In this document: in pieces, positions 50,452-58,624 of the stretch
Position numbering within the stretch: the first letter of the stretch is position 1
Layout: every line of letters begins with the position of its first letter
Assembly (NCBI GenBank): GCA_036267975.1
Contig: DATAVA010000020.1
Location: forward strand, 4,985-68,984
Length of the DNA: 64,000 bases
Direction: 5' to 3'
Origin: DAIDKA01 sp036267975
GTDB lineage: Bacteria; Pseudomonadota; Gammaproteobacteria; Steroidobacterales; Steroidobacteraceae
Program-made: the position numbers and the translations under genes
Notes under the pieces: generated by a model
Told to the model about the DNA's origin: nothing
Seen by the model: the letters and a program-made list of their open reading frames with translations, nothing else
Databases searched by the model: none

Positions 50452-51516
50452 TCAGTCGAAACTCCTCAGAGCAAGACCACAGGCCGTCAGCAGCGCGGTG
50501 GCATCACGCGCCACCGCCTGGGCCTTCGCGCGCGAGGACAGCTTCATCTGTCCGAACGGATCGCCCTTTTCGGCGGAAATTCCGACACGGCTGGAAATCA
50601 CATCGCCGACCCCGGAAATGTTGGCGCAGCCGCCGCACACCAGGATCTTCTCCGGCTGCTCGCGGCCCGAACCGGACGCCAGGTAGAACTGCAGCGAACG
50701 GCTGACCTGCTGCGTCATGTCGTCGATGAAGAGATCCAGCACTTCGGACTGATAGTTGCCCGGCAGACCACCTTCCTTCTTGGCGCGACCCGCCTCCTCC
50801 ATCGACAGCCCGTAGGTGCGCATGATTTCCTCGGTGAGCTGCTGCCCGCCGAAGGCGAAATCACGGGTGTACACGACCTTGAGGTTGCGCAGCACGCTGA
50901 ACGTGGTGCTGGTGGCGCCGAAGTCGACCACGGCGATGGAGCGGTCGACGCCGCCGTCAGGCATCTGGTGGGTCATGAGCTTGCAGGCGTTCTCGAGCGC
51001 GAAGGCTTCGACATCGACAATCTTCGCGGTGAGACCGGCGGCATGGATGGCCGCCTGGCGCTGTTCGACGTTTTCGGTACGGGTCGCGACCAGCAGCACA
51101 TCGTTGTTCTCGACCTCCTTCTCGGAGGGTCCCAGGACCTCGAAGTCGTAGCTGACCTCGTCCATCGGGAAGGGGATGTACTGATCGGCCTGCATCTCAA
51201 CCTGGGCCTCCAGGTCGCCTGCGCGCAGGTTGCGGGGCATCTGGATGACCTTGGTGATGGCCGCATCGCCGTTGATCGCAATGGCGACCTCGCGGCAACG
51301 GGTGCCCGAGCGCTTGATGCAACGCTTCACGGCCTCGCCTACGGCCTCGGCATCCACGATCGTCTGCTCGTTCACCGCGTTCTGGGGGGTCGGTTCGGCC
51401 GCATAGGCCTCGACCCGGTATTGACCGCCCGCCATCGAAAGTTCGATGAGTTTTATCGACGACGTCGTTATGTCAAGACCGACGAGCGGGCGATACTTAC
51501 CCTGTAGGAGGAACAT
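50452..51516 (-). CDS. pilM: actin-like type IV pilus assembly ATPase
   Basis: The 354-residue protein has the actin/FtsA-like fold: phosphate-1 loop GLDITTSSIKLIEL (13-26), phosphate-2 motif AVVDFGATSTTFSV and the adenosine motif ILVCGGCANISGVGDVI. It is cytoplasmic and binds PilN. As the first gene of the operon it is directly downstream of the c-di-GMP riboswitch leader (start codon about 320 bases from the aptamer). Confidence 0.96.
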   Translation of the reverse strand: MFLLQGKYRPLVGLDITTSSIKLIELSMAGGQYRVEAYAAEPTPQNAVNEQTIVDAEAVGEAVKRCIKRSGTRCREVAIAINGDAAITKVIQMPRNLRAGDLEAQVEMQADQYIPFPMDEVSYDFEVLGPSEKEVENNDVLLVATRTENVEQRQAAIHAAGLTAKIVDVEAFALENACKLMTHQMPDGGVDRSIAVVDFGATSTTFSVLRNLKVVYTRDFAFGGQQLTEEIMRTYGLSMEEAGRAKKEGGLPGNYQSEVLDLFIDDMTQQVSRSLQFYLASGSGREQPEKILVCGGCANISGVGDVISSRVGISAEKGDPFGQMKLSSRAKAQAVARDATALLTACGLALRSFD

Positions 51517-51835
51517 TTACTTTCCTTATCAGTAAGTTACAGCCGAAAGCGCCCGTTCAGGATAAATTCGTAGGACACTATATAACAGTGAAAAGTTAAA
51601 TAGAACGTGAGACGCCTCACGAAACGCCCCGGGTGCGCAGGATGTGACAGCGCGTCGCCAGGAAATACCGCCGGCGTCACAGTTGCGCGATTCGGTCGCG
51701 CCCAACATTTTCGATTGCGTATGGTCCAATCAGATTTGGAGAGACAAGGCTCACCGATCCATGACTGGGCGGGAAGCGGAGGACTGCGGCGGGACCTATC
51801 CGTGCCGTGCGTGGCGCAGGGCGGTAGCATTGATG
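51517..51835 (-). other. long pilM leader between aptamer and start codon
   Basis: About 320 bases separate the riboswitch aptamer from pilM. They hold an AT-rich stretch (51537-51605) with a possible secondary promoter, a CGTGAG/CTCACG hairpin at 51604-51619 and no coding region I would support. The 97-residue frame inside it has no family resemblance or ribosome binding site. Confidence 0.4.
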
Positions 51836-51928
51836 TCCGTAGCCGGCAGCCCCGCTGTCCTAGGCGCCCACGCCCTTAGACCGGAAGCTTTGCGTCCCCA
51901 CCTTTCGGTGAGTTTGCCCTTAAGTCGG
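51836..51928 (-). ncRNA. cyclic di-GMP-I (GEMM) riboswitch upstream of pilMNOPQ
   Basis: On the minus strand the sequence contains GGGCAAACTCACC, then the GNRA tetraloop hairpin CACC-GAAA-GGTG, then GGGACGCAAAGCTTCCGG and finally a second helix with the conserved AGCGGGGCTGCC. These are the conserved parts of the GEMM-I aptamer (compare the family pattern GGCAAACC, GGGACGCAAAGCC-CCGG, GUAGCGGGGUUACC). It would bind c-di-GMP and control the pilMNOPQ transcript. No clear terminator or anti-terminator follows, so the mode of action is open. Confidence 0.9.
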
Positions 51929-51981
51929 CAGCTACTATGCATAGCAGCTGAAACCTAATCAAGCGGATACAGTCACGTTCT

Positions 51982-54441
51982 GTGAAACGAAACTACTTCT
52001 CCTTCCTGATAGCGGCCGTCGGTAGCGTGATCTTGCTCACACTTATCGGCGCCATTGGCGTGGCCGGTTGTTATGTCTACCTGGAACCCTCGCTCCCCTC
52101 CGTCGAGACGATGCGCAACGTCGAAATGCAGGTACCGCTGCGCGTGTATACGCGCGACGGCGACCTGATCGCGCAGATCGGCGAACAGCGGCGCATCCCG
52201 GTGACCTGGGAACAGATCCCGGACCTGGTCAAACACGCGTTCCTCGCGGCCGAGGATGACCGCTTTTTCCAGCACCATGGCATCGACTACCAGGGCGTGT
52301 TGCGCGCGGTGCTGGTGGATGTGATCTCCGGCGATCGCGCCCAGGGCGCGAGCACCATCACGCAGCAGGCGGCGCGGCAGCTGTTCCTCACGCTCGACAA
52401 GACCTGGCGGCGCAAACTCGAGGAGGCCTTTCTCACCTACCGCATGGAGCACGAGTTCTCCAAGCAGGAGATCTTCGCGCTCTACCTGAACGTCGTGTTC
52501 TTTGGTGAGCGCGCCTACGGCGTCGCCGCTGCGGCGCAGACGTACTACGGCAAAGCGCTGGACCAGCTCAGCGTCGCGCAGGCGGCAACGCTTGCGGGCA
52601 TCGTGCAGCTGCCCTCGCGCTACAACCCCATCGTCAACCCGCAGTTCGCGAAGGTGCGGCGCACCTACGTTCTGCGGCGCATGAAGGATCTGGGCTTCAT
52701 CGATGCGAACACGGCGGCGCAGGCCAATGCGGAGGCCGTCGAGGCGCGCACGCATGCCCCGCTGTACGATGTGGATGCACAGTACGTGGCCGAAATGGCC
52801 CGCCAGGAAGTGCGCAGGCGCTTCGGTCCGAAGGCCGAAACGGCCGGTTACCGGGTCTACACCACCATCGACAGTCGCCTGCAGACGGCCGCGAATCGCG
52901 CGGTGCGGCTCGGCCTGATCGAGTACGACCGCCGCTACGGCTGGCGCGGCCCGACGGCGCATGTGGAAGTGGCCGCGGGCGCCGACCCTTCCGACCTCGA
53001 AGACCTGCTCGACGAATATCCGCCCGTCGGCCCGCTGGTCCCGGCGGTGGTGACGGAGGTGGCCGACCAGTCGGCGAAGGTCTACGCCAAGGACATCGGC
53101 TTCCAGCAGATCAACTGGGATGGCCTCGCCTGGGCGCGCAAGCAGCTGGATGCCGAACGCACGGGACCGGCGCCGAAGAGCGCCGGGGAAGTGCTGGCGC
53201 GCGGCGATGTCGTGTACATCTATACCGACGGCAAGCATGCCGCGCAGCTGGTGCAGGTGCCCGAGGCGCAGGCGGCGCTCGTGTCCCTGGATCCGACCGA
53301 CGGCGGGGTCGCTGCGCTGGTCGGCGGCTTCGACTACTTCACCAACAAGTACAACCGCGCGGTACAGGCGAAGCGCCAGCCGGGCTCCTCGTTCAAGCCA
53401 TTCCTGTATTCCTCGGCGCTGGAAGATGGCTTCACGGCCGCCTCGGTGCTGCCGGATGCACCCATCGTCATCGAAGGCAGCGGCATGGAGACGGCCTGGC
53501 GCCCGAAGAACTCGCATGGCACCTTCAACGGGCCGACGCGGCTGCGCGAAGCGCTCGCGCAATCGCTGAACCTGGTGTCGATCCGGCTGCTGCGCCAGAT
53601 CGGCATCGATTACGCCATCAACTACGTGACCCGCTTCGGCTTCGACAAGGCGTCGATGCCGAACAACTTCACGCTCGCGCTGGGCACGATGCAGATTGCG
53701 CCGATCGATCTGGCCGGCGCCTACGCGACCTTCGCGAATGGCGGCTTCCGGGTGACGCCTTACTACATCGACCGCATCGAGGATCTTTCGGGCAAGGTGC
53801 TGTGGGCGGCGAATCCGCCCATCGCCTGTCTGCAATGCGAGCACAGCGCGGATCTGAGTGCGGTGCCGCTGGCCGACGCCTCCGATGCGACCATGACCGC
53901 AGCGGACGCCGTGCGCGGCGGTCCCGGACCGCTCGCGCCGCAGCAGCTCGCGCCGCGGGTCATCAGTCCGCAGAACGACTACATCATGACCGACATGATG
54001 GCCGATGTGATCCGCCACGGGACCGGGCGGCGGGCGCTGGTGCTCGGGCGCACGGATCTGGCGGGCAAGACCGGCACCACCGATGAGGCCAAGGATGCCT
54101 GGTTCAACGGGTTCAATACCAAGCTCGTCACCACCGTGTGGGTCGGCTTCGATCAGGAGCGCTCCTTGGGCGAAACCGAGGAGGGCGCCCGCACCGCGCT
54201 GCCGATCTGGATCGGCTACATGCGCGAAGCGCTGAAGGATATGCCGCCGGAAAAACTGCCGATGCCCGACGGACTGGTGCAGCTGCGGGTGTCCGCGGCC
54301 ACGGGCACCTTGGTCAGCGCCGAGAATCCGGATGGCATTCTTGAGACCTTCATGGTCAACCATCTGCCCAGCAGCGCGACACCCAATGGGCAGAACCCGG
54401 GCACCGAACCGACTGCCGCGGGTGGCGATTCGCTTTTTTGA
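51982..54441 (+). CDS. mrcA: penicillin-binding protein 1A (bifunctional glycosyltransferase/transpeptidase)
   Basis: The GTG at 51982 opens an 819-residue protein with one membrane anchor (about 9-30), a glycosyltransferase-51 domain with the catalytic Glu in LAAEDDRFFQHHGIDY, and a transpeptidase domain with the Ser nucleophile in PGSSFKP, the SLN motif in AQSLNLVS and KTGTTDEAKDAW. An OB-like insert lies between them (about 320-430). It polymerises and cross-links peptidoglycan. It is divergent from the pil operon, as in many gammaproteobacteria. Confidence 0.95.
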   Translation: MKRNYFSFLIAAVGSVILLTLIGAIGVAGCYVYLEPSLPSVETMRNVEMQVPLRVYTRDGDLIAQIGEQRRIPVTWEQIPDLVKHAFLAAEDDRFFQHHGIDYQGVLRAVLVDVISGDRAQGASTITQQAARQLFLTLDKTWRRKLEEAFLTYRMEHEFSKQEIFALYLNVVFFGERAYGVAAAAQTYYGKALDQLSVAQAATLAGIVQLPSRYNPIVNPQFAKVRRTYVLRRMKDLGFIDANTAAQANAEAVEARTHAPLYDVDAQYVAEMARQEVRRRFGPKAETAGYRVYTTIDSRLQTAANRAVRLGLIEYDRRYGWRGPTAHVEVAAGADPSDLEDLLDEYPPVGPLVPAVVTEVADQSAKVYAKDIGFQQINWDGLAWARKQLDAERTGPAPKSAGEVLARGDVVYIYTDGKHAAQLVQVPEAQAALVSLDPTDGGVAALVGGFDYFTNKYNRAVQAKRQPGSSFKPFLYSSALEDGFTAASVLPDAPIVIEGSGMETAWRPKNSHGTFNGPTRLREALAQSLNLVSIRLLRQIGIDYAINYVTRFGFDKASMPNNFTLALGTMQIAPIDLAGAYATFANGGFRVTPYYIDRIEDLSGKVLWAANPPIACLQCEHSADLSAVPLADASDATMTAADAVRGGPGPLAPQQLAPRVISPQNDYIMTDMMADVIRHGTGRRALVLGRTDLAGKTGTTDEAKDAWFNGFNTKLVTTVWVGFDQERSLGETEEGARTALPIWIGYMREALKDMPPEKLPMPDGLVQLRVSAATGTLVSAENPDGILETFMVNHLPSSATPNGQNPGTEPTAAGGDSLF

Positions 54442-54497
54442 GCCGCTCGCGATGTTGACTGTTTGATTTTCGGGCGCACCGGCCAGATGATTGGGAC

Positions 54498-55109
54498 ATG
54501 GCAAAACGATTGGGCGTTCGCGCCGAGCATCTGCGGCACGCGCTCGCGCAGGAAGCCGCGCGGGTCATGGCCGAGCACGGCATCCGTGACTTTCTGGTCG
54601 CCAAGCGCAAGGCCGCCGAGCGCTTCGGTGTCACCGATGGCGCAGTGCTGCCGAAGAACACCGAGATCGAAATCGCGCTGGTCGAATACCAGCGGCTGTT
54701 CGGCCGCGACACGCATACCGAATCCTTGCATGCGCAGCGCCGTGCGGCCCTGCAGGCCATGCGCCGGCTGTCAGGATTCGCGCCGCGCCTGGTCGGTTCG
54801 GTGTTGAGCGGTACGGCCACCCAGCACTCCGAGGTGCAGCTGCACCTGTTTGCGGAACGACCCGAGGCAGTGACGATCTGGCTGATCGATCAGGGGATCC
54901 GCTACGAGGTGACGGCGCGCCGCGTGAAGATGAACGCCGAGCGCGTGCTCGAATATCCCGGCGTGCGCTTCGCGGTCGATGACCAGGCCATCGAGGCCAC
55001 GGTGTTCCCGACCGATGGCATCCGCCAGGCACCCGTCAGTCCGGTCGACGGCAAGCCCATGCGCCGCGCGGACGCGGCGGATGTCGAGGCGCTGCTCGCC
55101 GCCTCTTAG
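54498..55109 (+). CDS. conserved protein with nucleotidyltransferase-like region, unknown function
   Basis: This 203-residue protein (MAKRLGVRAEHLRHALAQEAARVMAEHGIRDFLVAKRKAAERFG) looks like a conserved family. Its middle reads LVGSVLSGTATQHSEVQLHLFA, which resembles the G-S...D-x-x nucleotidyltransferase loop but without a clear pair of catalytic Asp residues (the expected position is S-E). It has no signal peptide. It is 56 bases after mrcA and convergent with the CoA transferase gene. I cannot name a function. Confidence 0.65.
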   Translation: MAKRLGVRAEHLRHALAQEAARVMAEHGIRDFLVAKRKAAERFGVTDGAVLPKNTEIEIALVEYQRLFGRDTHTESLHAQRRAALQAMRRLSGFAPRLVGSVLSGTATQHSEVQLHLFAERPEAVTIWLIDQGIRYEVTARRVKMNAERVLEYPGVRFAVDDQAIEATVFPTDGIRQAPVSPVDGKPMRRADAADVEALLAAS

Positions 55110-55121
55110 GCAGCCCGCGCG

Positions 55122-56495
55122 CTACCAAGCCGCAGGGGCGCTACCCAGTCTTGCGGCCGGGCGATCCCAAACCAGTGGCCGGTTCGCAATCATGACCGCA
55201 GAGCGCAGCCTGCGCGCCGGTCCGAAGTCGCTGGCTTCAATGCCGGGCGACCAGTCGGCCTCTTCCGGTGGCGCCAGACTATCGGGCAGTGCTGCAGCCG
55301 GGGCGCTGGTCAGCAGGCTTGCCACCCTTGCCAACGACGTGCGTCCCTCGAAGCCTTGCCCGCTGTGCAGACGTTGCGTCAGACCGCGTACCGCCAGCGC
55401 CGCCAGCAGATATCCGGCGACATGGTCGAGCGCCTGCACCGGCAGGGGCGTCGGTCGCGCGCGTCCGAGTATCCTCATGCCCGCATCCGCAATCCCGGCA
55501 CTCATCTGCACGAGGCTGTCGAATCCGCGCCGCTGTCGCCACGGTCCGCTCCAGCCGTAGGCATCGAGGGTGATATCGACCAGGCCCGGTCGGGTGTGTC
55601 GGCGCCGCTGCGCATCCAGGCCCAGTGCATCCATGACACCGGGCCGGTAGCCGTGAACCAGCACATCGGCTTGCCGCAGCAGCTCCAGCAGGATCGTTCG
55701 ACCCGCGCGGCTGCGCAGGTCGAGCCGCGCGCAGCGTTTTCCCAGCGTGATCTCCGGCACCACCGCCGGTTCGTCCCAGTCTGGCGGATCGATCCGCAGG
55801 ACCTCGGCGCCGAGGCCCGCGAGGAAGCGCGTTGCCACCGGACCGGCGAGCACCCGTGTCAGGTCCAGAACCCGGATACCGTGCAGCGGCCGCGCGCGGT
55901 TCGTGAGAGTCAGCGCATCGCCTGCGTCCGGGGTCGGCTGCGCATGCAGCAGCGGCTCGCGCAGGACCGCCGCCCCTTGTGGATGCCGCTGCCATTGCTC
56001 AACCGAGCGCATTGCCGCCGCGCATCCCTGGTTGCTGACGATGGCGCTCTCCAGTTCCGGCGCGCTCCAGCGTTCAACGGCAGCGGCAACCGCAGGTTTG
56101 TCCGCTGGCGCGCCCAGCACGGCAAGGGCGGCCGCGCGGTGAAGCGGCGCATTGGTGTGGAGGCGGATCCAGCCGTCCGCGGCGGCGTAGTCGCCGGCAA
56201 TCGGGTCCCAGGGCGCCGGCAGCGTCCAGTCAATGGGCCGGATGGAAAATCCGCACCAGCGGGAAGCCAGGCGACGGTCCACCGTCACCGGCGCCGGTGC
56301 GCCGAAGGCGCGGGTCAGCAGATCGGCAACGCTCGCGCCCGCCGCTGCCACGGCGGCGGCGGCAAAATCTGAGACGGGAAAAACCGCCGGCAGCGAGCCG
56401 GTTCCGCTGAAGCGAACCTGCGCAGCGGCGCTCTCAATCCCGAGACCCGCCAGCATCGCCTCGAGAAAGTGACGAGTTCGAGTCTCCTCGTCCAC
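55122..56495 (-). CDS. CaiB/BaiF family III CoA transferase
   Basis: The 457-residue protein (GTG start at 56495) has an N-terminal variable half and a C-terminal half beginning GIRVLDLTRVLAGPVATRFLAGLGAEVLRIDPPDWDE, the signature of formyl-CoA/carnitine-CoA transferases. The site region AYGWSGPWRQRRGFDSLVQMSAGIADA contains the Asp in the position of the catalytic residue. It exchanges CoA between acids; the substrate pair is unknown. It follows gltA by 15 bases, so it may be co-transcribed with citrate synthase. Confidence 0.83.
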   Translation of the reverse strand: MDEETRTRHFLEAMLAGLGIESAAAQVRFSGTGSLPAVFPVSDFAAAAVAAAGASVADLLTRAFGAPAPVTVDRRLASRWCGFSIRPIDWTLPAPWDPIAGDYAAADGWIRLHTNAPLHRAAALAVLGAPADKPAVAAAVERWSAPELESAIVSNQGCAAAMRSVEQWQRHPQGAAVLREPLLHAQPTPDAGDALTLTNRARPLHGIRVLDLTRVLAGPVATRFLAGLGAEVLRIDPPDWDEPAVVPEITLGKRCARLDLRSRAGRTILLELLRQADVLVHGYRPGVMDALGLDAQRRRHTRPGLVDITLDAYGWSGPWRQRRGFDSLVQMSAGIADAGMRILGRARPTPLPVQALDHVAGYLLAALAVRGLTQRLHSGQGFEGRTSLARVASLLTSAPAAALPDSLAPPEEADWSPGIEASDFGPARRLRSAVMIANRPLVWDRPAARLGSAPAAW

Positions 56496-56510
56496 ATGGC
56501 GCCGCGGTCT

Positions 56511-57806
56511 TCAGCGCTGGTCGATGGCGGCGTAGTCACGCGGCAGTGAGCCGGTATACAGCTGCCGCGGCCGACCGATGCGCATGCTCGGGTCGGCGAT
56601 CATTTCCTGCCAATGTGCGACCCAGCCCACCGTGCGCGCGATCGCGAACATGACCGTGAACATGGAGCGCGGAATCCCTAAGGCGCTGTAGATCATGCCG
56701 GAATAAAAATCGACATTCGGGTACAGCTTGCGGGACACGAAGTACTCGTCCTGCAGCGCGACCTCTTCCAGGCGCAGCGCGAGTTCGAACAGCGGGTTCT
56801 CGGGGCTGCCGAGTTTGGCGAGCACCTTGTGGCACATCTCGCGGATGATCTTGGCGCGCGGATCGAAGTTCTTATAGACCCGGTGGCCGAAGCCCATGAG
56901 CCGGAAGTGGCTGCTCCTGTCCTTCGCCAACGCCAGGTACTTCGGAATATTCTCCACGGTGCCGATCTGCTCGAGCATCGCGAGCACGGCCTCGTTGGCG
57001 CCGCCATGAGCCGGTCCCCACAGCGCCGACACGCCGGCCGAAATCGCCGCGTAGGGATTGGCGCCGGTGCTGCCGGCCAGGCGCACGGTGGAGGTGCTGG
57101 CGTTCTGCTCGTGATCGGCGTGCAGGACGAACAGCAGGTCCAGCGCCTGCGCCGCGACCGGATCGACCAAATAGGGCTCGCAGGGCACCGCGAACATCAT
57201 GTGCAGCAGGTTGCTGCAGTAGTCCAGGTCGTTGCGCGGATACACGAAGGGCTGGCCGACGGAGTGCTTGTGGGCGGCCGCCGCGATGGTCGGGATCTTC
57301 GCGACGATGCGATGCGCGAAGATCTCCCGATGGCGCGGATTATGGATATCCATCGTGTCGTGATAGAACGCCGACAGCGATGCGACGACCGCCGACACCA
57401 TCGCCATGGGGTGAGCGTTGTGGTGGAACCCATTGAAGAAGCGCAGCAGCGTCTCGTTGATCATCGTGTGATGACGGATGCTGAGCGTGAACTCATCGAG
57501 CTGGTTCTTGCTCGGCAACTCACCGTACAGCAACAGGTAGCTGACTTCCGTGAAGCTGCTCTTGGCGGCGAGCTGTTCGACCGGATAGCCACGGTGCAGC
57601 AGCACGCCGGCCTCACCGTCGATGTAGGTGATCTTACTTTCGCAGGCCGCGGTGAGGCCATAGCCGGGATCGAAGGTAAAAGCGCCAAATTCCTTGTTCA
57701 GCGGCGCCACATCGACCACGCTCGGTCCCACAGTTCCGGGCCGCACCGTGAGCTCCGCCTTTTTACCGGTGGCGCGGTCGATGAGCTCGAGCTTGCTCTC
57801 TTTCAT
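56511..57806 (-). CDS. gltA: citrate synthase (type II)
   Basis: The 431-residue enzyme has the conserved catalytic residues in GPAHGGANEAVLAML (His), GFGHRVYKNFDPRAKII (His) and NVDFYSGMIYSALGIP (Asp). It condenses oxaloacetate and acetyl-CoA in the TCA cycle. The length and N-terminal region match the NADH-sensitive hexameric type of gram-negative bacteria. It precedes the CoA transferase by 15 bases. Confidence 0.97.
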   Translation of the reverse strand: MKESKLELIDRATGKKAELTVRPGTVGPSVVDVAPLNKEFGAFTFDPGYGLTAACESKITYIDGEAGVLLHRGYPVEQLAAKSSFTEVSYLLLYGELPSKNQLDEFTLSIRHHTMINETLLRFFNGFHHNAHPMAMVSAVVASLSAFYHDTMDIHNPRHREIFAHRIVAKIPTIAAAAHKHSVGQPFVYPRNDLDYCSNLLHMMFAVPCEPYLVDPVAAQALDLLFVLHADHEQNASTSTVRLAGSTGANPYAAISAGVSALWGPAHGGANEAVLAMLEQIGTVENIPKYLALAKDRSSHFRLMGFGHRVYKNFDPRAKIIREMCHKVLAKLGSPENPLFELALRLEEVALQDEYFVSRKLYPNVDFYSGMIYSALGIPRSMFTVMFAIARTVGWVAHWQEMIADPSMRIGRPRQLYTGSLPRDYAAIDQR

Positions 57807-57974
57807 GTATTGCAGCTTCCTGGAATGCAGGCGCGGGGGATTCGCGCGAGCGCAGCTTCAGCGTTACATGGTCCGCGAGCGGAATCAAGGCAGTGCGAAT
57901 TAAATTCAGATCAGGAACGGCCGCGAATCGCGCCGGAGCGGACCGCATGAGTCCGTCCGGGCTGCGGTCAAAGA

Positions 57975-58190
57975 TCAGCGGGGTGCAGCGGCGGCGGCGT
58001 ACTTCTTGCGGAACTTGTCCACGCGGCCGGCGGTGTCGACGATCTTCTGCTTACCCGTATAGAACGGATGGCAGGCCGAGCACACTTCCACCTGGAGGTC
58101 ATGGCCCAGCGTCGAACCGGTCTTGAAGGCGTTCCCGCAAGTGCAGTTGACGTTGATCTCTTTGTAGTCAGGATGAGTGGCGTCTTTCAT
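57975..58190 (-). CDS. rpmE: 50S ribosomal protein L31 (zinc-binding form)
   Basis: The 71-residue protein (MKDATHPDYKEINVNCTCGNAFKTGSTLG) has the zinc ligands Cys16, Cys18, Cys37 and Cys40, so it is the C+ type. The ATG is preceded by GGGAG with a 6-base spacer. It is on the large subunit near the L5/S13 bridge. It appears to be a single-gene unit with its own promoter. Confidence 0.97.
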   Translation of the reverse strand: MKDATHPDYKEINVNCTCGNAFKTGSTLGHDLQVEVCSACHPFYTGKQKIVDTAGRVDKFRKKYAAAAAPR

Positions 58191-58234
58191 AATTAACTCC
58201 CGGTCTTAAACGGGCATGGGCAAATGGGCGCGCG

Positions 58235-58263
58235 AGTTTAGCGGCGAATCCTTCGATGCTCAA
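58235..58263 (-). promoter_or_regulatory. sigma-70 promoter of rpmE
   Basis: On the minus strand TTGAGC (58263-58258) and TAAACT (58240-58235) are separated by 17 bases, about 45 bases upstream of the ATG. Confidence 0.55.
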
Positions 58264-58384
58264 GACCTTGAATGGGGTCGCGCTCGCTAATTTCACCTTT
58301 CGGCAGACTTTCCGTTGCCCATGCTCCAAGGAGGGTCACTGGAACGGAAATTCGGGGGTCCGTGGTGCACTGCGGGGTCATTTC

Positions 58385-58598
58385 TTATCCACAGAACCTG
58401 TGGATAATTCTGTGGACTAACGGTCCCGAAGGGCCTCGTTATTCGGCCTAAATTGCACTTTTGTGACCTTGGTTAAAGAATATACACATACTTTTAGTCT
58501 TTCAATTCAACCGCTTACGGGGTTCATGTCGCGCAGATTGGTCGATATTGCACGTAATCTGCTCATTTACCGATGGGCCTCACGAACCCTGTGTATAA
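58385..58598. other. cluster of DnaA-box-like sites in the rpmE-hemW intergenic region
   Basis: TTATCCACA at 58385-58393 and TGTGGATAA at 58399-58407 are two perfect DnaA boxes in inverted orientation, 5 bases apart. Weaker relatives follow: TGTGGACTA at 58411-58419, and TGTGTATAA at 58590-58598. An AT-rich stretch (about 58440-58520) lies between. It may titrate DnaA or regulate neighbours; the oriC alternative is discussed in the findings. The rest of this 434-base gap shows no gene. Confidence 0.6.
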
Positions 58599-58624
58599 CG
58601 GCGCCGCCGCGACCGGATTGACCG

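Noticed and set aside
51537..51830. 97-residue frame just after the riboswitch aptamer
   Set aside because: No ribosome binding site, no recognisable fold and atypical composition; treated as leader RNA.
51973..54504. 843-residue open frame antisense to mrcA
   Set aside because: It mirrors the high-GC third positions of mrcA, is Arg/His-rich and lacks any family features. Long antisense frames recur throughout this GC-rich window (for example 1483-3573).
58385..58598. Calling this region oriC
   Set aside because: dnaA, gyrB, rpmH or gidA are not nearby, and only two boxes are perfect. Skew data would be needed.
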